A stretch of DNA of 64,000 bases from an uncultured Clostridia bacterium (GTDB taxonomy: Bacteria > Bacillota > Clostridia > Christensenellales > Borkfalkiaceae), in the NCBI GenBank assembly GCA_947597925.1, contig CANQFA010000005.1:1-64000 (forward strand). The letters are read 5' to 3'. A model generated the notes under the pieces. The model saw only the letters and a program-made list of their open reading frames with translations. It did no database searches and was not told the DNA's origin. Of this stretch, positions 9,435-16,867 are shown one piece after another. Within the stretch, counting starts at the first letter, position 1; each line of letters opens with the position of its first letter. Made by a program: the position numbers and the translations under genes.

Positions 9435-9728
9435 TCAAAAGAGGATATGGGGGTAGTTTTCGCGCGAAGAGCGGCGGTAGAAGATGGCCTTCCGCCCGAT
9501 GACCGCCACGAGCTCGGCGCCGAGCAGGTCGGCGAGGTTCTCGGCGAGATTTTCCCCGTCCTCCCCCGCGGCGGGCAGCAGGGTGAGCTTGATAAGCTCC
9601 CGCGCCTCGAGCGCCTCGGAAAGGCTCGAGAGGAGATTTTCCGAGATGCCCTCTTTGCCCACCTGCATGATGGGTTTCATGGTAGAGGCCATCGACCTCA
9701 GGTTTGCACGCTGTTTGGAAGTAAACAT
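9435..9728 (-). CDS. yhbY: YhbY-family RNA-binding protein (CRM domain)
   Basis: Small CRM-domain protein of 97 residues that associates with pre-50S ribosomal particles. The start MFTSKQRANLRSMA and the conserved QVGKEGI and ELIKLTLL segments are typical, and the length equals the family norm. The start at 9728 is preceded by GAGGAGG; an upstream in-frame ATG at 9779 lies inside the preceding gene. It is the last gene of an operon with obg and an uncharacterised gene. Linkage to the ribosome-assembly GTPase obg is common in Bacillota and supports a ribosome-assembly role. Confidence 0.93.
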   Translation of the reverse strand: MFTSKQRANLRSMASTMKPIMQVGKEGISENLLSSLSEALEARELIKLTLLPAAGEDGENLAENLADLLGAELVAVIGRKAIFYRRSSRENYPHILF

Positions 9729-9738
9729 TCTTTCCTCC

Positions 9739-11229
9739 TCATTCCCCGTCGCGCGGGGCAAATTCGAATCCGCAGTCATACACCATCACCCCTTCCGCAT
9801 TGACGACGACAAGCTTGGCATCATATGCCATGAGGAGAGGGGCGAGACAGCGGAGGTTCTTGAAAAATTTCCGCTCCCCGGGGACCACAAAGTCGAGGAT
9901 GAAGCCGTCGCCGCAGTCCGCCGCGCCGATCCCCGCGCCGCCGTACTCCAAATCGTCGCGAAGGAGGATGGGCTCGGGGATGAGCTCGCTCGCATTTGCG
10001 AAATAGTAGCTGATGGTATCGAAGGCCTTCTCCTCCCCGTACATGGGGCGGGGAATGTAGAGATAAGCAAAGGCGATGAGGCGGAAGACGGAGGACATCT
10101 CCTCCAAAGAATTGCGGTTCAGAAAGGAGAGCTCGAGGCAGCCCGTCACGCCGTCCGTGATCTTCTCGCGGTAGGGAAGTTCGTCCTCCCCCGCCTCCTT
10201 GTCATAGCCTACGGACCTCCGCGCGGCGGGAGAGTCTTCCTCGCCGTATTCCTCCCTGTAGCGCGCCTCCAGTGTCTCCGCGAGCTCCTCGAAGGACAGG
10301 AGGTCCTCCTTTTCGTCGGTGATGAGGTAATCCGAGACCACATTGGAGAGCACGTCCTCCCCCATGCGCGCGGAGAGCGCGGCATGGAGATCGCCGAGGA
10401 CGGCGCGGCAGGTCTCCGCCTTGAGCTTGCCGAGATGGGGATAGCGGCAGAGGACGGTCACCTGCGAGGGCAGATCGCTCGGGACGATGCGAAACATCTT
10501 TCCCTTGAACTTGTGCTTGCCGTCGTAGTGATAGATGCCCTTCACGCGGAAGGGGAAGACCTTCCACCCCGCCTCGGACATGGGTCCCGCCGAAGCGTTC
10601 CCCACGAAGGCGAGAAAGTTGATGAGCTCTATGACGACGGGCCTGTGGTCGAAGTCGGGGCAAATGCAGAGCGCATAGCTCCCGTCCAGGACGCCGCCGT
10701 AAAATGTGAGCGGAAAGCAGAAATTTTCGAGTTCGTCATTCAGGATCTTGTTGAGCTTTTCGTTGTCACCCCTGTCGATGCAGTCGGAGAGCTCCTCGAG
10801 GGAGCGGGAGATCATGTACCAGAAAAAAGCGGCGCACTGCGCAAAGTTCCACTTGTCGTCCTTGCCGTCCCGCTCATAGCACAGCCCCGAGAGGGTGATC
10901 TCGCGGTGATGCCCGCCGAGGTCCCCGCTGTTGCCGCCGTACCGCTCACAGCCGGGACAGACGCGCTCCACCTGTCTGCGCAGCAGGGCATCGTACTCCT
11001 CGGCGGAGTAGAGGTTGACGCTGACGGGGAAGAGCCGCGCGGCGTCCTCTATCTCGAGTTCCTCCTCGCGGATGCTCTCGTAGATGAAGTCGGGCGCCAT
11101 ACAATTTTCCTCCGCGAGGCGCCGAACGCGGACATGGTCCCCTTCTCTGAGCTCTGAGACCGAGGAGATCCCATCGGGGAAGAGATAGTAGCGATAGTCG
11201 TAAAAGAATGCCTGTACCCGTTTTTCCAT
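9739..11229 (-). CDS. Uncharacterised protein between obg and yhbY
   Basis: A 496-residue soluble protein I do not recognise. It starts MEKRVQAFFYDYRYYLFPDG after an AGAGGAA ribosome binding site. It has a possible zinc-binding CPGC pair near residue 91 and is rich in acidic and aromatic residues. No signal peptide, membrane segment or nucleotide-binding loop is visible. It is separated from obg by 11 bases and from yhbY by about 10, so it is co-transcribed with two ribosome-assembly genes. A linked role is possible but is only inferred from position. Confidence 0.8.
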   Translation of the reverse strand: MEKRVQAFFYDYRYYLFPDGISSVSELREGDHVRVRRLAEENCMAPDFIYESIREEELEIEDAARLFPVSVNLYSAEEYDALLRRQVERVCPGCERYGGNSGDLGGHHREITLSGLCYERDGKDDKWNFAQCAAFFWYMISRSLEELSDCIDRGDNEKLNKILNDELENFCFPLTFYGGVLDGSYALCICPDFDHRPVVIELINFLAFVGNASAGPMSEAGWKVFPFRVKGIYHYDGKHKFKGKMFRIVPSDLPSQVTVLCRYPHLGKLKAETCRAVLGDLHAALSARMGEDVLSNVVSDYLITDEKEDLLSFEELAETLEARYREEYGEEDSPAARRSVGYDKEAGEDELPYREKITDGVTGCLELSFLNRNSLEEMSSVFRLIAFAYLYIPRPMYGEEKAFDTISYYFANASELIPEPILLRDDLEYGGAGIGAADCGDGFILDFVVPGERKFFKNLRCLAPLLMAYDAKLVVVNAEGVMVYDCGFEFAPRDGE

Positions 11230-11240
11230 AGCAATTCCTC

Positions 11241-12518
11241 TCAGATCACAAATTCGAACTCCACGTCGCCGACGATCACGGTATCCCCCGCCTTGCAGCC
11301 CTTCTCCTCGAGCGACTTAAAGACGCCGCGAAGTTTGAGGACACGCTGAAAGTAGTTCATGCTGTCGGGGTTGTTGAGGACGACATTGCGGCAGAGCATA
11401 TCCACGAGTCCTCCCACCACGACATAGCAGCCGTTTTCGTCGAGGAAGATCTCGAACTGCGTGTTGTCGGCCTCTTCGAAGACAAATTCGTCGGCGGGAA
11501 TGCGCTCGGCGGGCGGGAGCTCCTTGAGGATGTCCCAGATGGCCGCGAGCAGCTCCGCCTTCCCCTCTCCCGTGAGGGCGGTACAGGGAAGGATGGGGTA
11601 TTTCTTGCCGTACTTTTTCTTGAATTTTTTGACATTGTCCTCCGCGCCCGCGATGTCGCACTTGTTGAGCACCACCACCATGGGGAGAGACGCCAGCTTT
11701 TCGGAGTAGTTCCTGAGCTCGTCGTTGATGACTGTAAAGTCCCTGAGGGGGTCGCGCCCCTCCACGCCCGAGATATCCACCACATGGCAGAGCATGCGGG
11801 TGCGCTCGATGTGCCGAAGGAAGTCATGCCCGAGCCCCGCGCCCTCCGCCGCGCCCTCGATGAGCCCGGGGATATCGGCGGCAATGAAGGTGTCGTCGTA
11901 GTACCGCACGACGCCGAGATTGGGCGAGAGGGTGGTAAAGTGATAGTCGGCGATCTTGGGCCGCGCCGCGGAAATCTTGGAGAGGAGAGTCGACTTTCCC
12001 ACATTGGGGAAGCCCACGAGGCCGACATCGGCGATGACCTTCATCTCGAGGATGAGCTCGTGCACCGCCGTCTCCTGCCCCTTCTGCGCAAAGTTGGGCG
12101 CATGGCGGCGCGCGGTCGTAAAGCGCACGTTGCCCTTTCCTCCCCGTCCGCCCTTTAAGATGACGTGCCGCTCACCGTCCTCATAGACGTCGCAGACGAT
12201 CTTCCCCGTATCCATGTCGCGGATCAGAGTGCCGCAAGGGACCTTTATGACGACATCGGCGCCCCGCTTGCCATAGCACTGGTTGGAGCCGCCGCGCTCG
12301 CCGTTCCCCGCGAAATATTTCGCCGTGTAGCGGAAAGGGAGGAGGTCGTGCATATCCTTGTCACCAACAAAGACGACATCGCCGCCGTCGCCGCCGTCGC
12401 CGCCGTCGGGCCCACAGGCAGGCTTGCCCTTATAGGCCTTAAAGGAGTTCATGCCGTCGCCGCCGCACCCCGCCCTGACCTTGATCTTGACCTTGTCGGT
12501 AAATCCATTGGTTGCCAT
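11241..12518 (-). CDS. obg: Obg/CgtA ribosome-assembly GTPase
   Basis: Essential GTPase acting in 50S maturation and stress signalling. Residues 1-158 form the glycine-rich Obg fold (GDGGDGGDVV). The G domain then has G1 GFPNVGKSTL, switch II DIPGLIEGAA and G4 NKCD. A C-terminal OCT domain extends to the end. From 12518 it is 425 residues, within the usual 420-440. The start MATNGFTDKVKIKVRAG is canonical. No Shine-Dalgarno sequence precedes it, and the -10 box TATACT ends 6 bases upstream, so a leaderless mRNA is likely. It heads an operon with an unknown gene and yhbY. Confidence 0.97.
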   Translation of the reverse strand: MATNGFTDKVKIKVRAGCGGDGMNSFKAYKGKPACGPDGGDGGDGGDVVFVGDKDMHDLLPFRYTAKYFAGNGERGGSNQCYGKRGADVVIKVPCGTLIRDMDTGKIVCDVYEDGERHVILKGGRGGKGNVRFTTARRHAPNFAQKGQETAVHELILEMKVIADVGLVGFPNVGKSTLLSKISAARPKIADYHFTTLSPNLGVVRYYDDTFIAADIPGLIEGAAEGAGLGHDFLRHIERTRMLCHVVDISGVEGRDPLRDFTVINDELRNYSEKLASLPMVVVLNKCDIAGAEDNVKKFKKKYGKKYPILPCTALTGEGKAELLAAIWDILKELPPAERIPADEFVFEEADNTQFEIFLDENGCYVVVGGLVDMLCRNVVLNNPDSMNYFQRVLKLRGVFKSLEEKGCKAGDTVIVGDVEFEFVI

Positions 12519-12524
12519 ACCATG

Positions 12525-12553
12525 AGTATAACAGATTTCGCCCAAACTTGCAA
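12525..12553 (-). promoter_or_regulatory. Promoter of the obg operon
   Basis: On the minus strand, TTGCAA (548-553 side) and TATACT (525-530 side) with a 17-bp spacer. Only 6 bases separate the -10 box from the ATG at 12518. Confidence 0.8.
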
Positions 12554-12584
12554 GAGATTTTTTTTGGATTTTTTCCGAAAACGC

Positions 12585-12636
12585 TTGACAAGTAAACTTG
12601 GCAGTGCTATGATAAGAGTGCCAAGCGAACTTGGCA
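12585..12636 (+). promoter_or_regulatory. Promoter with triplicated ACTTGGCA operator
   Basis: TTGACA (12585-12590) and TATGAT (12608-12613), 17-bp spacer. ACTTGGCA occurs at 12596-12603 inside the spacer and at 12629-12636. Its inverse TGCCAAG is at 12619-12625. TGCCAAG-CGAA-CTTGGCA is a perfect palindrome. This is probably the operator of the small XRE regulator encoded at the end of this cassette. Confidence 0.7.
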
Positions 12637-12648
12637 AAGGAGAAAATG

Positions 12649-13056
12649 ATGGAAAACGAAAACCTTCCGAAAGAAGAAGCCGTTCTCCCGCAGGAAGCGG
12701 AGCACGAAGGCGCCCTCTCGCGGGACGAAGTCCTGTCGCGGGCGCAGAAGGAAAATCAAAACGGCGACGAGCGGCAGCGCTCGCAGATGCAGTGGGCGAA
12801 CTATGCGGGATTCATCGCCACGGAAATTGCCTGCGTCATCATCATGTTCACCCGGCTCTTTACGAGCGACGAATTCACGCCCGAGTTCTTCTGCATCATG
12901 TTTACGGGAGTGGCGGCCCAGAACATCGTGCAGGCGTGCGTCAATAAAAACAAAAAAACGAGGACAGTCTTTATCGTCTGCGCCGCCCTCATTACGGCGG
13001 GGACCGTCCTCTATTGGATCCTCTGGATCCTCGGGCTGTGCGGCATCGATCTCTGA
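12649..13056 (+). CDS. Two-TM membrane protein paired with an XRE regulator
   Basis: A 135-residue protein with a charged, Glu/Lys-rich cytoplasmic N-terminus (about 1-45) followed by three hydrophobic stretches (YAGFIATEIACVIIMF, the FCIMFTGVAAQNIV region and VFIVCAALITAGTVLYWILW). It resembles the small DUF6442-like membrane proteins found beside a 70-residue Cro/C1-type regulator in Bacillota. The start at 12649 is 6 bases after AAAGGAG; ATG at 12646 or TTG at 12631 are alternatives. The downstream regulator begins 10 bases after the stop. The function is unknown. Confidence 0.75.
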   Translation: MENENLPKEEAVLPQEAEHEGALSRDEVLSRAQKENQNGDERQRSQMQWANYAGFIATEIACVIIMFTRLFTSDEFTPEFFCIMFTGVAAQNIVQACVNKNKKTRTVFIVCAALITAGTVLYWILWILGLCGIDL

Positions 13057-13066
13057 GGGCAAAGGC

Positions 13067-13279
13067 ATGGACGACAAACTCATTCTTCACAACCGATTGA
13101 AGGAGATCCGCGCGGAAAAGGGCATCTCGCAGGGCGGGCTTGCCGCCATGGTGGGCGTCTCGCGCAATACCATCAGCTCTATCGAGACGGGACAGTATTG
13201 CCCCACAGCCAAGCTCGCGCTCATCCTGTGTATCGCCCTCGACAAGAAGTTCGAAGAGCTCTTCTATTTCGGGTCTTAG
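13067..13279 (+). CDS. Small XRE-family transcriptional regulator
   Basis: A 70-residue protein that is essentially one helix-turn-helix domain: LKEIRAEKGISQGGLAAMVGV, then SRNTISSIETG as recognition helix. It ends with the FEELFYF tail typical of this regulator class, which often pairs with a small membrane protein. It lies 10 bases after the membrane protein gene and probably autoregulates the cassette through the ACTTGGCA repeats upstream. AAAGG precedes the ATG by 1 base, so translation may depend on coupling. Confidence 0.88.
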   Translation: MDDKLILHNRLKEIRAEKGISQGGLAAMVGVSRNTISSIETGQYCPTAKLALILCIALDKKFEELFYFGS

Positions 13280-13320
13280 ACGTTTTCACCCACTTTTCAT
13301 GCAGTAGGCACTTCCCTTTG

Positions 13321-13349
13321 TTGACAAACCCGCGCAAAGGGTGTAAAAT
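13321..13349 (+). promoter_or_regulatory. Promoter of the serine protease gene
   Basis: TTGACA (13321-13326) and TAAAAT (13344-13349) with a 17-bp spacer. A ribosome binding site AAGGAG lies before the ATG at 13380. Confidence 0.8.
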
Positions 13350-13379
13350 TCTGCTGACCCGAAAATAAGGAGATGTGTC

Positions 13380-14585
13380 ATGAAAAAACAGAAGCTTGTC
13401 TGCGGAGCCGCACTGGCTCTGAGTCTTATGCTGGCCCTCTGCGCCTGTACACCCATGGGTGAGACCGCCTACCGTGTCACCCTGAAGGAGTCCGATGCCC
13501 CCATCGCGACCACTGCCGAGGAGATGCTGGCGGCCATCCGCCCCACCGTGGTCGATGTGACCTGCTACACGGAATCGGGCGCGAGCGCGGGAAGCGGCGT
13601 CATCATCTCCGAAGCGGTGGGAGAGGGCGAATACTTCATCGTCACCAATCATCATGTGATAGAGGGCGGCACGGCGTATTATGTCGATGTGCTCACCATC
13701 AAGGAGGACGGTTCGGAGAGCACCGTCCTGTATGAGGCCGACCTCGTGGGCAGCTCGAAAAAGCGGGATATCGCCGTTCTCTCCGTCCGCCCCGGCACCG
13801 AGCTCAGCACGGCGACCTTTATCGACGACAGCGACAGGGTAAAGGTGGGCGCCGAGGTCTTCGCCATCGGCAACCCCCTCGGCATCTTGGGCGGCACCGT
13901 GACGCACGGCATCGTCTCGGCGACCGAGCGCGACGTCTCCATCGACGAGATCGGGACCATGACCCTCATGCAGACGGATACCTCCATCAACGGGGGAAAT
14001 TCGGGCGGCGGGCTCTTCAATGCACAGGGCCTCCTCATCGGGATCATCAACTCGGGCTTCGACTCCTATAACGGCCAGAGCGTGGAGGGGCTCAACTTCG
14101 CCATCCCCGCCAACGATGCGAAATATGCCGCCTCCGAGCTCATCTCCACCCACCGCGAGACAGACGGCATCGTCACCCAATACGGCTATGTCGAGGGCGA
14201 CGCGCGGATGGACCTCTCCTTCGATCTGACGGCGCTCTATACCGACGCCACCCTCTCCGCGCGGGCAAATTTCCTCATCGGCGGCGCGGCGAGTACGGAG
14301 AGCCCGCTCTATGCGACCTGGGGCGGCAATGCGAAGGTCATCGTCTCCGTCTCTGTGGGCGGAAAGCGGCAGGACTTCTCGGCGGGCGGCAGCGGTTCCT
14401 ATGACCTCATGGAGGAAGCGAACAGTCTGATCGCGGACGTGGTAGCGGGCGACGAGGTCACGATCGAATACCGGGAGATCCTCGGCCGCTCCACAGGCGG
14501 GTTTTTCGGCAGCACCTATTACTATGCCGACTCCGCCGTGAAGACCATCTCCGTCACAGCCGAACAATACATCTACGAACCGTAA
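13380..14585 (+). CDS. HtrA/DegP-like trypsin-type lipoprotein
   Basis: Surface serine protease of 401 residues. The N-terminus is a lipoprotein signal (MKKQKLVCGAALALSLMLAL, then C-A-Cys23). The chymotrypsin-like fold shows the triad His92 (in TNHHVI), Asp130 (KKRDIAVL) and Ser208 (NGGNSGG). GNPLGILGGTVTHGIVSA is typical of HtrA. No PDZ domain follows; instead residues of about 270-401 form an extra domain of unknown role. It has its own promoter and a strong hairpin downstream, so it is probably monocistronic. A role in envelope protein quality control is inferred from the family. Confidence 0.92.
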   Translation: MKKQKLVCGAALALSLMLALCACTPMGETAYRVTLKESDAPIATTAEEMLAAIRPTVVDVTCYTESGASAGSGVIISEAVGEGEYFIVTNHHVIEGGTAYYVDVLTIKEDGSESTVLYEADLVGSSKKRDIAVLSVRPGTELSTATFIDDSDRVKVGAEVFAIGNPLGILGGTVTHGIVSATERDVSIDEIGTMTLMQTDTSINGGNSGGGLFNAQGLLIGIINSGFDSYNGQSVEGLNFAIPANDAKYAASELISTHRETDGIVTQYGYVEGDARMDLSFDLTALYTDATLSARANFLIGGAASTESPLYATWGGNAKVIVSVSVGGKRQDFSAGGSGSYDLMEEANSLIADVVAGDEVTIEYREILGRSTGGFFGSTYYYADSAVKTISVTAEQYIYEP

Positions 14586-14655
14586 GATGCGGAATTGCGT
14601 TTGCTGCACGGCGGCGGAATGACGCTTATATTCAAAATGACATCTACAGCACAAG

Positions 14656-14683
14656 CAAGCGCCCGAGGAACCTCGGGCGCTTG
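14656..14683. terminator. GC-rich hairpin after the protease gene
   Basis: 13-bp perfect stem CAAGCGCCCGAGG/CCTCGGGCGCTTG with almost no loop and only a weak T-run. It lies between converging genes, so it may serve as terminator for either strand. Confidence 0.6.
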
Positions 14684-14719
14684 TATGATATTGCGCTGAT
14701 TGAGTTTATCCGCTGTGTA

Positions 14720-16477
14720 TCACGCGTCTTTCTTTATCCAAGGGGTGGGCTCCTTCGTCACGGGGTCATAGTGCCACCACCAGTCATGGCTCGCCCATTC
14801 TCTCTCCGTCGGCTCCTCCTCCGTAAAGTAATACAGTGTAGCATTGAATGTGCTATGATTCTCTATAAGATCCCAACTTTGCGCTATTCCCTTGTAATAG
14901 ACGGCTTCCAGGCTGCTGCAACCAGAGAACGCCTCGTATCCAATCTCGGTCACGCTGTCGGGAATGATGATGCTTTCGAGACTGCTGCAACCAAAGAACG
15001 CCTCGCCTCTAATCTCGGTCACGCTGTCGGGAATGGTGATACTTGTAAGCCCGCTGCAACCAGAGAACGTCTCGCCCCCAATCGAAACTACAGGGGTCTT
15101 GTTTTTGCCCGCTGTAGAGGGTATTACGATCTGACGGATATCGGCACCCAAGTCTACATCTTTCAAGACAAATTTATTGTCATTATTGTATTCAAAGATC
15201 AGGCCGGACCTCGTGCGGTGGCACACTTTGCAGAGACCGCCGACATCGAATTCATGTGCTCCCTGCACTGTCTCCGAGCAGCTTCTGCATTTGCCGCTGT
15301 GAGTCGTATCATCCGTAACGAAATCGCAGCTATGGACATGGACCGCCCCCTCCTTGGCGTATACCATCTCGATCTCGCCTACGGAGATTCTGATCACGCC
15401 GTTTGTCAGCGTCCCGCTTGCGATCTCCATATTGGACCCGAATAACTTCTCGTAAAATACGATCGTATCCCCGTCCAGTTCATAGGTGCCCGTCTCGCCT
15501 GCACCGTCCGTCCATTTGCCGTCTTCCAGTGTATAAAAATCTCCTCGGTCAAACAACTTGTCTTCATAGCGATAATAGGTCCCGTTGATCTTTTGGGAAA
15601 GTATAGCGGAGTTGATCATCGGGGCCATAATAATGAGTGCGATGACAACAACAAGCAAGACGGCGACCGGTATCACCATGCTCTTATGCGACCTTACCCA
15701 ACGGGAAATGCCGCTCTCCGGGACATTTTTCGTGGCATTATATTGCGGATACCGCTTCCGCACATAGAGAACGCCGCCCGTAAAAACACAGTAGATGATG
15801 GAAAACGACAGTATGAGTTGCGGACCTGCGCCGCACAGGAAGAGCCCGAAACACTCGTCAAAGGCCGCCACGCCGCCCATCTCCACAGTGGACATCACAA
15901 AGATCAGGAACCAAAGGCCAACACTGATGCAGGGAAGGCGCATCTTGCGCTCGCCCGATTTCAGGAAACAGTAGACCCAATAGGCCGTAAATAGGACCAT
16001 AAAGAGCGCTAAGGTAAAGAGTGCTATGACTGCGAAATGCAGCTGCGGAGCCTCCGCTTTTACTCCGTCCGACGAGAGCCCTCCGAGCATGGCGTAGAGA
16101 TTTCCATAGCTCTCCGACTCCCCGCCGAGGGAAGGCGTGACCGCCACGGGCGCGAGGAAGAAGAGGAACAGAACGGGCGTCAGGATCAGATTCAGGAGAA
16201 AGGGAAAGAGCGCGAGTCTATTTGCCGTCTTCGACCTCAGCGGCACCTGCGTGGTCCTCGTCTGCGTAGGAACAGGCGCGGTCACAGGAGCGGGCGCCGG
16301 CGCAGGGGCCGGAGCGGGCGTTTCGTAAAACGAATAACCGCAGTTATTGCAGAAGCGCGCATCTCCCGCAAGTTTTGTCGCACACCGCGGGCAAGACTTC
16401 TCTTCCTGCCACTCCGTGCCGCAGTTGGGACAGAATTTTCCATCAAATTCAGTCCCGCATTTCGGACATTTGTTCAT
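14720..16477 (-). CDS. Zinc-ribbon membrane protein with LRR domain
   Basis: A 585-residue protein. It begins with two or three zinc ribbons (CPKCGTEF/CPNCGTEW, CPRCATKL/CNNCGYSF) and a proline-alanine linker. Four hydrophobic segments follow (about 85-260) with a further one near 275-295. Next is a lipocalin-like region (INGTYYRYEDKLF, then TGTYELDGDTIVFYE), a third Cys/His cluster, and BspA-type leucine-rich repeats (ITIPDSVTEIRGEAFFGCSSLESI) near 470-540. The ATG is read from a TTGACT-17-TATAAT promoter divergent to a small XRE regulator, which may control it. The function is unknown; sensing or adhesion at the envelope is possible. Confidence 0.8.
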   Translation of the reverse strand: MNKCPKCGTEFDGKFCPNCGTEWQEEKSCPRCATKLAGDARFCNNCGYSFYETPAPAPAPAPAPVTAPVPTQTRTTQVPLRSKTANRLALFPFLLNLILTPVLFLFFLAPVAVTPSLGGESESYGNLYAMLGGLSSDGVKAEAPQLHFAVIALFTLALFMVLFTAYWVYCFLKSGERKMRLPCISVGLWFLIFVMSTVEMGGVAAFDECFGLFLCGAGPQLILSFSIIYCVFTGGVLYVRKRYPQYNATKNVPESGISRWVRSHKSMVIPVAVLLVVVIALIIMAPMINSAILSQKINGTYYRYEDKLFDRGDFYTLEDGKWTDGAGETGTYELDGDTIVFYEKLFGSNMEIASGTLTNGVIRISVGEIEMVYAKEGAVHVHSCDFVTDDTTHSGKCRSCSETVQGAHEFDVGGLCKVCHRTRSGLIFEYNNDNKFVLKDVDLGADIRQIVIPSTAGKNKTPVVSIGGETFSGCSGLTSITIPDSVTEIRGEAFFGCSSLESIIIPDSVTEIGYEAFSGCSSLEAVYYKGIAQSWDLIENHSTFNATLYYFTEEEPTEREWASHDWWWHYDPVTKEPTPWIKKDA

Positions 16478-16509
16478 CGATGTATAACCTCCATAGGATA
16501 TGATAAAAT

Positions 16510-16538
16510 ATTATATAGGAAAAAAGACTATAAGTCAA
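16510..16538 (-). promoter_or_regulatory. Promoter of the zinc-ribbon/LRR gene
   Basis: On the minus strand, TTGACT (533-538 side) and TATAAT (510-515 side), spacer 17 bp. It lies in the 94-base divergent region shared with the XRE gene. Confidence 0.75.
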
Positions 16539-16559
16539 GCCTTTTATGGAAATTTCTCC

Positions 16560-16565
16560 TATAAT
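16560..16565 (+). promoter_or_regulatory. -10 box of the XRE gene, possibly leaderless
   Basis: TATAAT ends 6 bases before the ATG at 16572 and no Shine-Dalgarno sequence lies between. The -35 region is weak, as expected for a regulated promoter. Confidence 0.5.
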
Positions 16566-16571
16566 TTAAGC

Positions 16572-16781
16572 ATGGAGATCGCAAAGCGGGTGGGGGAAAA
16601 CTTAAGAATGGCGCGAAAGGCCATGGGACTGACGCAGGCACAGCTCGCGAAAGAGCTCGGGAAGTATCAGCCCGACTACAGCGACTATGAGCGCGGCAAG
16701 ACGGAGCTCGACTATGCCAAGATCGTCTTCCTCTGCAAGCGGCTCGATATCACCCCAAATGACCTCTTCGGGATCGAATAA
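16572..16781 (+). CDS. Small XRE-family regulator
   Basis: A 69-residue Cro/C1-type helix-turn-helix protein: VGENLRMARKAMGLTQAQLA, KELGKYQPDYSDYERGK, and a C-terminal helix ending NDLFGIE. It is divergent from the zinc-ribbon/LRR membrane protein, whose promoter shares the 94-base spacer, so it is a likely regulator of that gene and of itself. The start codon directly follows a TATAAT box by 6 bases without a ribosome binding site. A strong terminator follows 4 bases after the stop. Confidence 0.88.
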   Translation: MEIAKRVGENLRMARKAMGLTQAQLAKELGKYQPDYSDYERGKTELDYAKIVFLCKRLDITPNDLFGIE

Positions 16782-16784
16782 AAA

Positions 16785-16812
16785 ACGGATGGCGGGAGCC
16801 ATCCGTTTTTTG
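16785..16812 (+). terminator. Intrinsic terminator of the XRE gene
   Basis: Stem ACGGATGGC/GCCATCCGT with a GGGA loop, preceded by A-run and followed by six T. Confidence 0.9.
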
Positions 16813-16867
16813 TTTTGATTGGGTCTGTTTCGGACATGGTGGCGTCAAACGGCGCCATCTTTCATTT

